Part shown: positions 48,462 to 58,072 of the stretch, piece after piece
How the letters are laid out: each line of letters starts with the position of its first letter
Numbering within the stretch: the first letter of the stretch is position 1
Notes under the pieces: generated by a model
Seen by the model: only the letters and a program-made list of their open reading frames with translations
What the model was told of the DNA's origin: nothing
The model's database searches: none
Assembly (NCBI RefSeq): GCF_002192415.1
Contig: NZ_CP021780.1
Coordinates: 2,046,001-2,110,000, forward strand
Direction of reading: 5' to 3'
DNA length: 64,000 nt
Origin: Paenibacillus donghaensis
GTDB taxonomy: Bacteria > Bacillota > Bacilli > Paenibacillales > Paenibacillaceae
Translations under genes and position numbers: made by a program

Positions 48462-49337
48462 TTAACGGGAATAACGTTTACGGTAACGGAGGGGGGATAT
48501 TCCGGTCTTTCGGGTGAACCGGCGTGAGAAATAAGCCGTGCTCTCGAAGCCGGTCTGTTCCGCAATGGCGGCAATCGGGGTCTCCGTCTTCAGCAGCAGC
48601 AGCTTGGCCTGCTCCAGACGGTAGTCCGTCAAATACTCCAGCGGCGTCAGCCCGTACACCTGTTTCATGCACCGTCCGAGATAGTTGTAGTGGAAATGCA
48701 GCGCCTCTGCCAGGGAACGGTTAGTTATCGGCTCTGCGTAATGATTGCGCAGGTAGGTCTCGGTCTGTCCGGCAATCTCCAGCGCAGGGCTGCCCCAGGC
48801 TTCACGCTGCGCCAGCTCCATCATCCGCAGCAATTCCTCGAAGATGCGCTGCTGCTGCCATACGGTACTGGATCGCGGTCCGCTGGAGAGCTGCAGCAGC
48901 TGGTCTGCCAATACGCTGCGTTCCAGAGGATCGGGAAGCGGAGCGAATTGGGGTACCCGAATGGTGTAGGGAGCGGTAAGAAATTGCCGCAGATGCGCTT
49001 CACGGTCTATATATACCGTTTCCCCTTCCGAGCAGGCCCATTCTCCGGCGGTGTGAAAATGAATCCAGACAAAAGAAGTGGTTTCCTCACAGGGCTTGAC
49101 GGCATAATGATAGCGGTCCGGAAGCAGCAGCAGCATCTGTCCGGAGGAGACTTCCCACTGCTTGTCCTCTTCCCCGATAAAGAGACAGCCCTGCTCAACC
49201 AATAACAGGTCAAACATGCCCATATGGCTGCGGTTTGGATGCTGTTCCCCGGCTTGATATACCGTACGGGCACCTTCGAGGAAATAGGGGAACGGCGGGG
49301 CCGCGAGATGGATATAGGAAGTATTGCCGGTAGCCAT
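48462..49337 (-). CDS. AraC family transcriptional regulator
   Basis: About 291 residues. The N-terminal cupin-like sensor includes MGMFDLLLVEQGCLFIGEEDKQWEVSSGQMLLLLP. The C-terminal double helix-turn-helix is NRSLAEALHFHYNYLGRCMKQVYG and PIAAIAEQTGFESTAYFSRRFTRKTGISPLRYR. It is divergent from the GH127 gene, with about 130 bases between, so it likely controls it in response to an arabinose-type sugar. ATG 49337 has GGAG 10 bases upstream; an in-frame ATG at 49379 is possible. Confidence 0.9.
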   Translation of the reverse strand: MATGNTSYIHLAAPPFPYFLEGARTVYQAGEQHPNRSHMGMFDLLLVEQGCLFIGEEDKQWEVSSGQMLLLLPDRYHYAVKPCEETTSFVWIHFHTAGEWACSEGETVYIDREAHLRQFLTAPYTIRVPQFAPLPDPLERSVLADQLLQLSSGPRSSTVWQQQRIFEELLRMMELAQREAWGSPALEIAGQTETYLRNHYAEPITNRSLAEALHFHYNYLGRCMKQVYGLTPLEYLTDYRLEQAKLLLLKTETPIAAIAEQTGFESTAYFSRRFTRKTGISPLRYRKRYSR

Positions 49338-49464
49338 GCTGTGATCACTCCAATCCGGTTGCAGTGTGAAATTGTACAAAAACAGAGTTGCTTATGCTTA
49401 TATTTTTAATCCATTGTACCGTCTATAATTGCAATTAGCCAGAGAAAACAAGTTGAAGGGGAAG

Positions 49465-51438
49465 ATGAGAATGGGCAAAACTGTGCAAGACTATCACACA
49501 CAGCCGCTGCTGACGGCAGCTGTTAGGGACGAGTTCTGGGAACGTTACATCCGGCTGGCGCAGGATGTGGTTATTCCTTATCAATATGAGACGCTGCATG
49601 ACCGGGTGGAGGGGGCCGAGCTGAGCCATGCGATCGCCAATTTCGAAATTGCCGCAGGCAGGAAGACAGGGGAATTTCATGGATTCGTGTTCCAGGACAG
49701 CGATGTGGCGAAATGGCTGGAGGCGGCCGGATATTCGCTGAGCATCCGGCGGGACGCGGAACTGGAACGGAAGGCGGATGGGATCATTGAGCTGATTGCC
49801 GAGGCCCAGCAGCCGGACGGCTATCTGAATACTTATTTTACGATCAAGGAGCCGGGCAAGCGATGGACCAATCTTAACGATTGCCATGAGCTCTATTGTG
49901 CCGGGCATTTCATCGAAGCGGCAGTGGCTTATGCCGAAGCTACCGGCAAGGAGAAGCTGCTGCAGATCATGTGCAGGATGGTAGAGCATATTGAGAGCGT
50001 ATTCGGTCCTGGTGAAGGACGTCTTAAGGGGTATGACGGGCATCAGGAGATTGAGCTGGCCCTGCTGAAGTTATACCGCTATACGGGAGAAGCGCGTTAT
50101 TTGGAGCTGAGTCAATTCTTCATTGACCAGCGGGGACAGCAGCCACATTTCCTGCAGCAGGAATGGGAGCAGCGCGGGCAGCTCAGCTTCTGGGGCGGCA
50201 GCCGCATGGAGCAGCTGGATCTGAAATACAACCAGTCCCATCTTCCGGTAAGAGAGCAGACCGAAGCGGTCGGTCATGCGGTGCGGGCGGTATACATGTA
50301 CACGGCGATGGCCGAGCTGGCTGCGCTGACAGGGGATGAAGCGCTGCACCAGGCCTGTGTCAGATTGTGGGATAATCTGGCGGATAAGCAGATGTATCTT
50401 ACCGGCGGAATCGGCTCCACGCATGCCGGCGAGGCCTTTACGTTCGATTATGATCTGCCTAATGATACGGTATATGCCGAGACCTGCGCTTCGATCGGAC
50501 TCATTTTCTTCGCCCGGCGGATGCTGATGCTGGCGCCGCAGGCCAGGTATGCCGATGTGATGGAGCGGGCACTGTACAACAACGTGCTGGGTTCGATGGC
50601 CCAGGACGGCAAACATTATTTCTATGTCAATCCGCTGGAGGTCTGGCCGCAGGCATGCAGCTGCAACCCGGGCAAACATCATGTGAAGGCAGAGCGCCAG
50701 GGCTGGTTCGGCTGCGCCTGCTGTCCGCCGAATGTGGCGCGGCTGCTGACCTCGCTGAATCAATATATCTACACGGTCCATAGCGATGTGCTCTATGCCA
50801 ACTTATACATTGGCAGTGAACTGGAGACAGAGCTGGGCGGAACAGCGGTGCGCATAGAGCAGACCAGCAGCTTCCCTTGGGAAGGCGCAGTCAAGCTTAC
50901 CGTGCATCCGGCTGAGGCGGCGGAGTTTGGAGTGGCGCTTCGCCTGCCTTCCTGGAGCACCGGCATGGAGATCCGCGTAAACGGTGCATCGCTTGCTGCC
51001 GCTGAGAACATGGAGAACGGCTACCGGGTTATCCGCAGAGTGTGGAGCGAGGGGGATATCATCGAGGTGATGATCCCCATGGAGGCGCACCGGGTGTATG
51101 CCCACCCGAACCTGCGTGCAGATGCACACAGAACGGCGATTCAGCGCGGACCGCTGGTCTATTGCCTGGAAGGTGCAGACAACGCCGAGCCGCTCAGCTC
51201 GATTATGCTTAGCCGGCAAGGTGGCTTCAAGGAAGTCTTCGACGAGGCGCTGCCGGGAGGTGCGGTGGCCGTTGCAGCAGAGGGCTGGCGCACAGAGGCC
51301 GGGAGCTGGACCGGCGGGTTGTATGGTCGGGAGCGGGCGCCGCGTAAGCCTGTCACTGTACGGGCCGTGCCTTATTATCTGTGGGGGAACCGCGGCAGCG
51401 GCGAAATGACGGTATGGGTGGCCGAATCCGGCGTATAA
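49465..51438 (+). CDS. GH127 beta-L-arabinofuranosidase-like hydrolase
   Basis: About 657 residues. The (alpha/alpha)6 barrel includes AEAQQPDGYLNTYF, NLNDCHELYCAGHFIEAA and PNDTVYAETCASIG (catalytic-site Glu). The zinc-bound Cys motif is GWFGCACCPPNVARL, where one Cys acts as the nucleophile in the characterised relative HypBA1. A beta-sandwich follows. The protein releases L-arabinofuranose from glycans, in the cytoplasm since no signal peptide is seen. AAGGGG before ATG 49465 sets the start. Confidence 0.93.
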   Translation: MRMGKTVQDYHTQPLLTAAVRDEFWERYIRLAQDVVIPYQYETLHDRVEGAELSHAIANFEIAAGRKTGEFHGFVFQDSDVAKWLEAAGYSLSIRRDAELERKADGIIELIAEAQQPDGYLNTYFTIKEPGKRWTNLNDCHELYCAGHFIEAAVAYAEATGKEKLLQIMCRMVEHIESVFGPGEGRLKGYDGHQEIELALLKLYRYTGEARYLELSQFFIDQRGQQPHFLQQEWEQRGQLSFWGGSRMEQLDLKYNQSHLPVREQTEAVGHAVRAVYMYTAMAELAALTGDEALHQACVRLWDNLADKQMYLTGGIGSTHAGEAFTFDYDLPNDTVYAETCASIGLIFFARRMLMLAPQARYADVMERALYNNVLGSMAQDGKHYFYVNPLEVWPQACSCNPGKHHVKAERQGWFGCACCPPNVARLLTSLNQYIYTVHSDVLYANLYIGSELETELGGTAVRIEQTSSFPWEGAVKLTVHPAEAAEFGVALRLPSWSTGMEIRVNGASLAAAENMENGYRVIRRVWSEGDIIEVMIPMEAHRVYAHPNLRADAHRTAIQRGPLVYCLEGADNAEPLSSIMLSRQGGFKEVFDEALPGGAVAVAAEGWRTEAGSWTGGLYGRERAPRKPVTVRAVPYYLWGNRGSGEMTVWVAESGV

Positions 51439-51443
51439 GTAAC

Positions 51444-51488
51444 AAAAAGAGTGTCTCCGGGCCATATTGGCCTGGAGACACTCTTTTT
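51444..51488. terminator. Bidirectional terminator
   Basis: AAAAAGAGTGTCTCCGGGCC and GGCCTGGAGACACTCTTTTT pair almost perfectly around ATATT, between the convergent GH127 and GH94 genes. Confidence 0.92.
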
Positions 51489-51542
51489 GAAATACAAGTA
51501 CAACTACATCCAGCTGCTCTTCTATAGCAGCCCGAACAGCGA

Positions 51543-53978
51543 TTAGCCCAGCTCAACCACCACAGTATGCACGCCGCCGTCCCCTGCAGGGGCAATAACA
51601 TTGCCTTCTACAGCTGCGCCGTCGAGTGTGATGCTGGCTACACCCTTGGAGACATGGTTCGGATTGTTGATCTGGATGACATAAGTGTCGCCGCGGAAGA
51701 CGCGGGTAATCTCGAAGCCGTTCCACTCAGCAGGGATACAAGGGTCCAGCTTCAGACCGTTAAAGTCCGCCTGGATGCCCAGGATCGACTGTGTAATCGC
51801 CACATAGTTCCATGCAGCGGTACCTGTGAGCCAGGAGTTCTTGGCTTCGCCGTGACGCACAGCGTCTTTGCCGGCGATCATCTGCGAGTAGACATAAGGC
51901 TCGGTGCGGTGAATCTCGCTGATGTCCTCCAGGTAGGCCGGAGCGATTTTGGCATAGATTTCGAACGCTCTGTCGCCATGGCCAAGTACGGTTTCGGCAA
52001 TCATGATCCAGGGATTATTGTGGCAGAAAATACCGGCATTCTCTTTGTAGCCCGGAGGATACGTGGAGATTTCACCCAGGTTCAGGTAATACTTGGAGTA
52101 AGGCGGTTGCTGCAGCACGATACCGTAGTCGGTATCCAGATGTTCTTTGACCGAAGACAGGGCTTTCTCGGCTTCGCCGCTCTCTACGCCGATTCCCGCC
52201 ATTACACACATGCCCTGCGGCTCGATGAAGATCTGGCCTTCCTCATTCTCCTTGCTGCCAATCTTGTCACCGTAGTGGTCATAGGCACGCAGAAACCAGT
52301 CGCCGTCATAGCCATGAGTCAGGGTGATGCCGCGCATGGTTTCGATCTTGTCTTCAGCGTCAGCAGCTACGTCATCGAGACCGCGCATACGGCAGATTTC
52401 AGCGTATTCCGGTCCTACGAACACGAACAGCCCGGCGATAAAGACGGATTCAGCTACACGGCCTTCAATGTTCGCCGTAGTCTGGAAGGATTCACCCGGC
52501 TCTGTTGAGAAGCAGTTCAGGTTCAGGCAGTCGTTCCAGTCGGCGCGGCCGATCAGCGGCAGGCCGTGAGGTCCGAGATTGTTGGTAACATGCTCGAAGC
52601 TCACCTTCAGATGCTGGAACAGGGTAGCCGTGTTGTCGGGATTGCTGTCAAAAGGAACCTGCTCATCCAGAATCGAAGTGTCGCCGGTTTCCTTGATGTA
52701 GGCAGCCGTTCCGGAGATCAGCCACAGCGGATCATCGTTGAAGCCGGTGCCGACTTCGTTGTTGCCTTTTTTGGTGAGCGGCTGGTATTGGTGGTATGCG
52801 CTGCCGTCTTCGAACTGGGTGGCGGCGATATCCAGAATACGTTCTCTCGCACGTTCAGGAATCTGATGCACGAATCCGAGCAAGTCCTGATTGGAATCCC
52901 GGAAGCCCATGCCGCGGCCAATACCGGATTCGAAGTAGGAGGCGGAACGGGACATGTTGAAGGTAACCATACATTGGTACGGGTTCCAGATGTTGACCAT
53001 GCGGTCCAGCTTCTCATCGCCGCTCTTGATCTGGTATTTGGACAGCAGGTTATCCCAGTGGGCAGCAAGCTCTGCCATCGCGGCATCCACCTGGGCGTCG
53101 GTAGCGAATTGTGCAGCTACAGCCAGGGCCGGTTTCTTGTTGATTACATTGAGTGCTTCCCATTTCTCGTCTTCCGGATTCTCAATATAACCCAGCACGA
53201 AAATAAAGCTCTGCTCTTCGCCCGGCTCCAAAGTAATGTTCAGCGCATGGGAACCGATAGGGGACCAACCGCTGGCTACGGAGTTGGTAGCTTCACCGGC
53301 AGCGACAACCTGCGGGCTTTCCAGGCCATTGTACATGCCGACAAAAGCTTCGCGGTCCGTATCAAAACCGTCGATTGGCTTGTTCACGGAATAGAAGGCG
53401 TAATGGTTTCTGCGTTCACGATATTCCGTTTTGTGGTAGATCACTGAATCCTGTACTTCAACCTCACCGGTGCTGAGATTGCGTTGGAAGTTGGTCATAT
53501 CGTCCTGGGCATTCCACAAACAGAATTCGGCGAAGGAGAACAGTTTGACTGTTTTCTTAACAGCTCCGGTGTTCTTCACGACCAGACGGTGTACTTCGGC
53601 ATTGTGGCCCATCGGTACAAAAGCGAGCTGGTTTACGGAGATTCCGTTGCGTTCGCCTGTGATGGAGGTGTATCCAAGGCCGTGGCGGCACTCGTAGAAG
53701 TCAAGCTCCCGCTTCACCGGCATCCAGCCCGGTGTCCAGAAATCGCCGTCATCATACAGATAGTAGTAACGTCCGCCAGCGTCGAGCGGAATATTATTGT
53801 AACGGTAACGAGTCAATCTTCTCATACGGGCATCACGGTAGAAGGTATAACCTCCGGCTGTATTAGAGATTAGGCCGAAAAATTGCTCATTGCCGAGGTA
53901 GTTGATCCATGGGTAAGGCGTTTTGGGTGTGTTGATTACATACTCTTTGCGAGTGTCGTCAAAATTTCCGAATTTCAT
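51543..53978 (-). CDS. Cellobiose phosphorylase, GH94
   Basis: 811 residues, the normal length for this enzyme. [14 protein letters not shown] and [20 protein letters not shown] are the family N-terminus, followed by [14 protein letters not shown]. The catalytic Asp is in [14 protein letters not shown]. It converts cellobiose and phosphate to glucose-1-phosphate and glucose in the cytoplasm. Chitobiose phosphorylases are close relatives, but ADWNDCLN and the N-terminus favour cellobiose. AAAGGAG lies upstream. A LacI-type operator lies 27 bases before the start. Confidence 0.93.
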   Translation of the reverse strand: MKFGNFDDTRKEYVINTPKTPYPWINYLGNEQFFGLISNTAGGYTFYRDARMRRLTRYRYNNIPLDAGGRYYYLYDDGDFWTPGWMPVKRELDFYECRHGLGYTSITGERNGISVNQLAFVPMGHNAEVHRLVVKNTGAVKKTVKLFSFAEFCLWNAQDDMTNFQRNLSTGEVEVQDSVIYHKTEYRERRNHYAFYSVNKPIDGFDTDREAFVGMYNGLESPQVVAAGEATNSVASGWSPIGSHALNITLEPGEEQSFIFVLGYIENPEDEKWEALNVINKKPALAVAAQFATDAQVDAAMAELAAHWDNLLSKYQIKSGDEKLDRMVNIWNPYQCMVTFNMSRSASYFESGIGRGMGFRDSNQDLLGFVHQIPERARERILDIAATQFEDGSAYHQYQPLTKKGNNEVGTGFNDDPLWLISGTAAYIKETGDTSILDEQVPFDSNPDNTATLFQHLKVSFEHVTNNLGPHGLPLIGRADWNDCLNLNCFSTEPGESFQTTANIEGRVAESVFIAGLFVFVGPEYAEICRMRGLDDVAADAEDKIETMRGITLTHGYDGDWFLRAYDHYGDKIGSKENEEGQIFIEPQGMCVMAGIGVESGEAEKALSSVKEHLDTDYGIVLQQPPYSKYYLNLGEISTYPPGYKENAGIFCHNNPWIMIAETVLGHGDRAFEIYAKIAPAYLEDISEIHRTEPYVYSQMIAGKDAVRHGEAKNSWLTGTAAWNYVAITQSILGIQADFNGLKLDPCIPAEWNGFEITRVFRGDTYVIQINNPNHVSKGVASITLDGAAVEGNVIAPAGDGGVHTVVVELG

Positions 53979-54004
53979 AAGAGAATAATCTCCTTTCGAT
54001 TGTG

Positions 54005-54014
54005 AACGCGCGTT
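54005..54014. promoter_or_regulatory. LacI-type operator before the cellobiose phosphorylase gene
   Basis: AACGCGCGTT, extended as GAACGCGCGTTTATTC, shares its core with the perfect 18-bp palindrome upstream of the LacI-family gene. The matching sites suggest that the regulator controls both itself and this gene. Confidence 0.7.
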
Positions 54015-54132
54015 TATTCAGCCGTAAAAGTGCTCTTGGGGGAGAGCGGCTTGTTACGTGTAAACCTAAATGATGCTGGTTTTACGTAGAGCATGGGTGC
54101 CAAAGGGTGGAGCCCTTCGGCAGAGCCGGTGA

Positions 54133-55197
54133 CTATACGTGATTCGGCTTCGGCTGCTGACAGGAATCCCTGATCATCAGGCGAGCGGGAAAACTGATGG
54201 TGCTGAACGTTGGCTGCTGTGAATCGCATAGCTCAATGACCTTCTCTACGGCAGCCTTGGACATCTCGTAGATGGGCAGACGGACGGAAGTCAGCTTCGG
54301 CTGAATACGCGACGCCATCTGGATATCATCGAAGCCAGCGATCGAGATATCGTCCGGCACGGTCAGCCCGAATTCGGATAACGCTTCCATAGCGGAGATA
54401 GCCATGTCGTCATTCGCCGAGAAAATAGCTGTCGGTAAGGTTCCGCCGGAGGACAACAGCTGCTTGACCTCCTGATAGGCAGTATCCTTCAGGAAATCAC
54501 CCTTCAGTACAAAACGTTCGTTCACTGTAAGGTTGTGACGCTTCAGCGTATCTTCATAGGCTGTATAACGTTCCCTGCCGGAATAGGTATTCATTTGCCC
54601 ACAGATAATGCCAATGTCTGTATGTCCAAGACTGATCAGATACTCCATGGCTTCGGTGGCGCCTTCGTAATCCTTCGAATTCACAATAGCCAGATGATTG
54701 CGGTCCAGATGCTCGGACATAATCTCGGTAATGTCATAGTCAATCAGCACCAAAGGGTATTCAAGGCCAACCATCTCGCGGACAATATCAATGTCCTTCT
54801 GCGTGCCGACGATAATGCCGCCGTCAATCCGCTTCTGCAGGAAGGCCTGCTTCACTTTCAGGAAATCGTCGGGAGAATAGACGGTATGAATCAGCACATA
54901 ACAGCCGCGCTCATTCGACGTGTCGACAACGGCATCGACGAAAGGAGCGAAATAGTTGTTCTGATAGATCCTTGTCGTGTTCTCCTTCTCATTCATGCTG
55001 ATCGCAAACAACCCGATGGTATCGGTCTTCTTGCCGGCCAGAGCCCTTGCGAAGCTGTTAGGCTCATATTGGTACTGTTCAATCACCTTCAGCACCTTGA
55101 TCCGGGTCTCTTCAGGAACGTTGGAATAGTTGTTGATGACACGGGATACCGTACTTCGGGAAACCCCGGCCAACCTTGCTATATCTTCGCTGCGCAT
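54133..55197 (-). CDS. LacI family repressor
   Basis: 354 residues. The helix-turn-helix SEDIARLAGVSRSTVSRVINNYSNVPEETR and hinge helix NSFARALAGKK are followed by a periplasmic-binding-like sensor (TIGLFAISM, GIICGQMNTYSGRERYTAYEDTL, IFSANDDMAISAMEAL, ISIAGFDDI). It lies directly upstream of the cellobiose phosphorylase gene on the same strand, with operators before both, so it is the probable cellobiose-responsive repressor. Confidence 0.93.
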   Translation of the reverse strand: MRSEDIARLAGVSRSTVSRVINNYSNVPEETRIKVLKVIEQYQYEPNSFARALAGKKTDTIGLFAISMNEKENTTRIYQNNYFAPFVDAVVDTSNERGCYVLIHTVYSPDDFLKVKQAFLQKRIDGGIIVGTQKDIDIVREMVGLEYPLVLIDYDITEIMSEHLDRNHLAIVNSKDYEGATEAMEYLISLGHTDIGIICGQMNTYSGRERYTAYEDTLKRHNLTVNERFVLKGDFLKDTAYQEVKQLLSSGGTLPTAIFSANDDMAISAMEALSEFGLTVPDDISIAGFDDIQMASRIQPKLTSVRLPIYEMSKAAVEKVIELCDSQQPTFSTISFPARLMIRDSCQQPKPNHV

Positions 55198-55210
55198 GCT
55201 GCCCCCTTTT

Positions 55211-55228
55211 CATAAACGCGCGTTTATG
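55211..55228. promoter_or_regulatory. Perfect LacI-type operator before the lacI-family gene
   Basis: CATAAACGCGCGTTTATG is an 18-bp perfect palindrome with the central CG typical of LacI/GalR operators, 14 bases upstream of the repressor start. Confidence 0.78.
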
Positions 55229-55268
55229 TGTTCATTGTAAAATAAACGTGATCAGAAATCAATCGCTA

Positions 55269-55370
55269 TATAAGATGAACTTAAGAATGGAATAGTGTAG
55301 TGGCCAGAAACCTGATGCATAGGGCTTTCTAGCCACTTCGTGTGTAACATTCTTAAGTTCACGTTCTATA
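55269..55370. mobile_element. 103-bp inverted-repeat element, copy 2
   Basis: Its ends are the same inverted repeats as at 42388-42490 (TATAAGATGAACTTAAG, CTTAAGTTCACGTTCTATA). The central stem GTGGCCAGAAA / TTTCTAGCCAC differs from copy 1 at several positions while remaining paired. TATA borders both sides. Confidence 0.75.
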
Positions 55371-55459
55371 AATGTATGTGGGCAAAGATATTTTTTGGCA
55401 AAAAGAGGTAGATGAAAGCGGTTGTCGAATTGAGGATAGAGACGGAGGTGAACAATGAA

Positions 55460-55735
55460 ATGGCTGAAACAAAATCGTTGATCTATCAGATTCTTAAGGT
55501 GATTGAGAGCGGCAAAGAGCCCAAACTGGCTGATCTGGAGGGCGTAACGCTTGAAGGCTTCCATAGTGCGTTGGAGCAGATTATGGAGAACAAGCTGGCT
55601 ACGCATATCAGTTTCACACAGAGCGGGAAATCCAAAGGCAAGGTTAAGAAACAGGTTACGGCTCATCTCGAAGGTTCCACGTTAACAGCGCAAGGCAGCA
55701 ATTATATTCACATGCAGGAATCCAGAGAGTACTAA
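55460..55735 (+). CDS. YjcQ family protein
   Basis: About 91 residues. TKSLIYQILKVIESGKEPKLADL is the helix-turn-helix-like N-terminus, and LEGFHSALEQIMENKLATHISF and GSTLTAQGSNYIHMQ complete a small winged-helix-like fold of the YjcQ type. GGAGGTG before ATG 55460 decides the start. Function is unknown; phage-related copies occur in other Bacillales. Confidence 0.7.
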   Translation: MAETKSLIYQILKVIESGKEPKLADLEGVTLEGFHSALEQIMENKLATHISFTQSGKSKGKVKKQVTAHLEGSTLTAQGSNYIHMQESREY

Positions 55736-55745
55736 AGTGAAACTT

Positions 55746-55796
55746 AACCTGGTTTATATTCTAAAAAAGCACCCAGAGCGGTGCTTTTTCCAGGTT
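55746..55796. terminator. Bidirectional terminator
   Basis: AAAAAGCACC and GGTGCTTTTT form the inner stem, with an outer AACCTGG / CCAGGTT pair. Confidence 0.82.
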
Positions 55797-55941
55797 ATGG
55801 GGCGGTGTTAGCAGCATCTGGATAATTTTGCATTGATTCAAATTGAAGATTCAAGTATAATACAAACAAATGTTCGCTTTATTGGGAATGTAAATAGACG
55901 TATGGTTTTGGACTTTGGGCATATATACAATAAGGGGCACC

Positions 55942-56190
55942 CTAGAGTTGCTTGATCCGTTTAACGGCCCAATAGGGGAATGATACCTTCTCTTGTCCGG
56001 TGATCATCTGGATAGAATCCGATTGCTCGTTAATTTCGCATGTTCCTATATAAGTTTCTCCGCTGATCAGATGGATGCTGTGGGTAACATTCTCTAATAA
56101 CAGTTGTTGGATTTCTCTCTTTAGCAAGACAGTAGCCTCATTTCCTTTGGAGCAGTTCCAATTAAGTTTATGATATAGTATTAAACACAT
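55942..56190 (-). CDS. Small hypothetical protein with Sm-like strands
   Basis: 82 residues, or 61 if TTG 56127 is used, which has a GAGG 8 bases upstream. The C-terminal part (HSIHLISGETYIGTCEINEQ, KVSFPYWAVKRIKQL) resembles a short beta barrel of Sm/Hfq-like type. No family is certain. The gene stands alone, divergent from the next hypothetical gene. Confidence 0.5.
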   Translation of the reverse strand: MCLILYHKLNWNCSKGNEATVLLKREIQQLLLENVTHSIHLISGETYIGTCEINEQSDSIQMITGQEKVSFPYWAVKRIKQL

Positions 56191-56281
56191 TGCGCTTACT
56201 TTAACTACATTTAAAGTTTACACTTTTGTAGTATTTTGCATGAGGTTTATGTTCTGTGCGCTAAGCCGGAGGGAGTGTTAA

Positions 56282-56695
56282 ATGAACACCAATTTAATCT
56301 TGAAGAATGAATACCGATACATCGAGGAACAGAGCAGAATTCTCATTAAGGATTACTCGCAACTTACATATGTAGAGCACTCGTCCGAAGTTGTTGAAGG
56401 CGGAATGTTTGTATGGTCTGAACTAAGTCCTGAGGCTCAGCAATTCCGGAAGGTTCTTATAGATAATTACCTGAGGCTGGCTGCGGTGAACCGCAGCTTG
56501 CTTGAAGAATGTGGAAGTCCTTATCTGGGTCAATATGAGCATAGCTTTAACTTGATTTTGTCTTACATCAAGCAAGACACCTTGCTGTGGGAATCCTCCG
56601 TTGAGGAAGTGTTTGAAACCGTCCAGAAAGAGCTTGCCCTTATGTATGTTATCGTGGCGCCATTTGAATCGTATAAGGAACGTGCAGAGCAATAA
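56282..56695 (+). CDS. Hypothetical protein
   Basis: 137 residues, acidic and mostly helical (NEYRYIEEQSRILIKDYSQL, QFRKVLIDNYLRLAAVNRSL). No motif is recognised. GGAGGGAG lies about 8 bases before ATG 56282, and a terminator follows the stop, so it is a single-gene unit. It has no visible relation to the agr-like operon about 220 bases further on. Confidence 0.65.
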   Translation: MNTNLILKNEYRYIEEQSRILIKDYSQLTYVEHSSEVVEGGMFVWSELSPEAQQFRKVLIDNYLRLAAVNRSLLEECGSPYLGQYEHSFNLILSYIKQDTLLWESSVEEVFETVQKELALMYVIVAPFESYKERAEQ

Positions 56696-56700
56696 TTAGA

Positions 56701-56722
56701 ACCGGCCGATGGCCGGTTTTTT
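56701..56722 (+). terminator. Terminator
   Basis: ACCGGCC and GGCCGGT pair around GAT, followed by TTTTTT. Confidence 0.85.
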
Positions 56723-56736
56723 ATATTAGGCAATTA

Positions 56737-56820
56737 AGAGCGCCTGAGTCCGCAAATAGCATAAATGTCGTTTATAAGCGCAAATAGGGGCTCCCCCGGT
56801 CCGTTAGGAAGCTCCCATTC
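56737..56820. repeat. Solo GAGTCCG-type repeat
   Basis: CGCCTGAGTCCGCAAATAG and CAAATAGGGGCTCC followed by GGTCCGTTAGG echo the words of module A, without its GTTACTACTTAGG ends. It lies just upstream of the agr-like operon. Confidence 0.5.
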
Positions 56821-56918
56821 ACCATAAATCTGCTGTATACGCACAGGCTCGGACAGTTATATAATTAATGTATTATACCATTTAAATTGTGATTGAAAAT
56901 GAAGTCAGGCGGGGTGGT

Positions 56919-57551
56919 TTGTTGTTGTCGTGGGAACCTGTGGGGTTTATGTTCTTTTCAGGGATAGAGATGTTCTCGTTGTACTTTCTAATAATGTGTT
57001 TATTTCGTTTCCGGTTTCAGGAGCATGCCTGGCAGGCGATGGCTCTGAGCTTGCTGATCAACCTCCAGAGCTACGTGTTTAGGAATGATTTCTCTCTCGG
57101 AAATATGATGCCGCTGGTGACGATTCTCTGCTTTATTTTATATTTTTCCAGTTTGGTTCGTATGTCCCTGGTATTGTCTGTGCTGGCCACGATCTCGGGC
57201 TTTGTTATCTTTGGGGTTGTCCAGACGGGACTGGCGCTGCTGTTATTTGGATCTATTGAATCGGCGCAGGCTTCACTTAGCCACGGATATGTATTGCAGA
57301 CATCGAGCGGGATCGTGATTATTGTTTTTTCCTGGCTGCTTTACCGGCTCGGGTACGGGTTCACTTTTGAGATGGACAGGCTGCGATTCAGATTTGAAGA
57401 CATCACAGTGATCTTAATGATCCTGTTGTTTCTGATTTCAATCTCGTCTGTATTATATTACAACAAGATATACATAAACATCCTATATTTCGCTGCGACG
57501 TCGATGTACTTGCTGTATTATGCGGTCAGAAAGGATCGGAGCCATGATTGA
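56919..57551 (+). CDS. Multi-pass membrane protein of the agr-like operon
   Basis: About 210 residues with six to seven hydrophobic segments and only short loops (EPVGFMFFSGIEMFSLYFLIM to YFAATSMYLLYYAVRKDRSHD). Length and layout resemble the sensor half of AgrC-type kinases, but no His box or ATPase domain follows. The gene ends by overlapping agrB by 8 bases. TTG 56919-56925 after GGCGGGGTGG is the likely start; GTG 56889 is possible. It could be the peptide receptor or an exporter partner; both are inference. Confidence 0.72.
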   Translation: MLLSWEPVGFMFFSGIEMFSLYFLIMCLFRFRFQEHAWQAMALSLLINLQSYVFRNDFSLGNMMPLVTILCFILYFSSLVRMSLVLSVLATISGFVIFGVVQTGLALLLFGSIESAQASLSHGYVLQTSSGIVIIVFSWLLYRLGYGFTFEMDRLRFRFEDITVILMILLFLISISSVLYYNKIYINILYFAATSMYLLYYAVRKDRSHD

Positions 57552-58071
57552 GAAATGGTCGGCATGCACAGCACAAGCGATAAAACGGATCGTTCCCCAT
57601 CATCCGGCCAGTGAGGCGGTATTGAAATATGCGCTGGAAGGCGTCTATAACGCATTATTGATTATAGTAGGCACCTTGCTCATCTCAGCGTTTACGGGGC
57701 GTACGGCAGAAGCGGTTACGATTCTGATCTCTTTTGCACTCCTGCGGCAGATCAGCGGCGGCAAACATCTCAAGTCGGGGGTCGGCTGCGTTATCTTTAC
57801 CACTGCTGCATTCACCCTTTTGTCGTGGATTCGTCCAGATATGGGGCTTACACAGATACTTAATGTCATCAGCTTGCTGCTGGTGTCCAAGTACGCACCG
57901 TCACGGATCGAGCAGCAGAGCCGCATCCCCAGAGCTTATTATCCTGTGCTGAAAATAATGGCCGCCTTGCTGATCGGCATCAATTTTGTGGTAGCTTCAC
58001 CGGTTATAGCGGTTAGTTTCTTTGCCCAGGCCTTGACCTTGATTCATTTTCCACGAAGGGAGGTGATTTAA
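57544..58071 (+). CDS. agrB: AgrB-like peptide-processing membrane protease
   Basis: 175 residues with five to six membrane helices. The catalytic pair of AgrB is visible in RQISGGKHLKSGVGCVIFT (His, then Cys seven residues later). AgrB cleaves the C-terminal tail of AgrD and forms the peptide ring at the membrane. ATG 57544 overlaps the previous stop. The agrD gene begins 1 base after its stop. Confidence 0.92.
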   Translation: MIEKWSACTAQAIKRIVPHHPASEAVLKYALEGVYNALLIIVGTLLISAFTGRTAEAVTILISFALLRQISGGKHLKSGVGCVIFTTAAFTLLSWIRPDMGLTQILNVISLLLVSKYAPSRIEQQSRIPRAYYPVLKIMAALLIGINFVVASPVIAVSFFAQALTLIHFPRREVI

Positions 58072-58072
58072 A

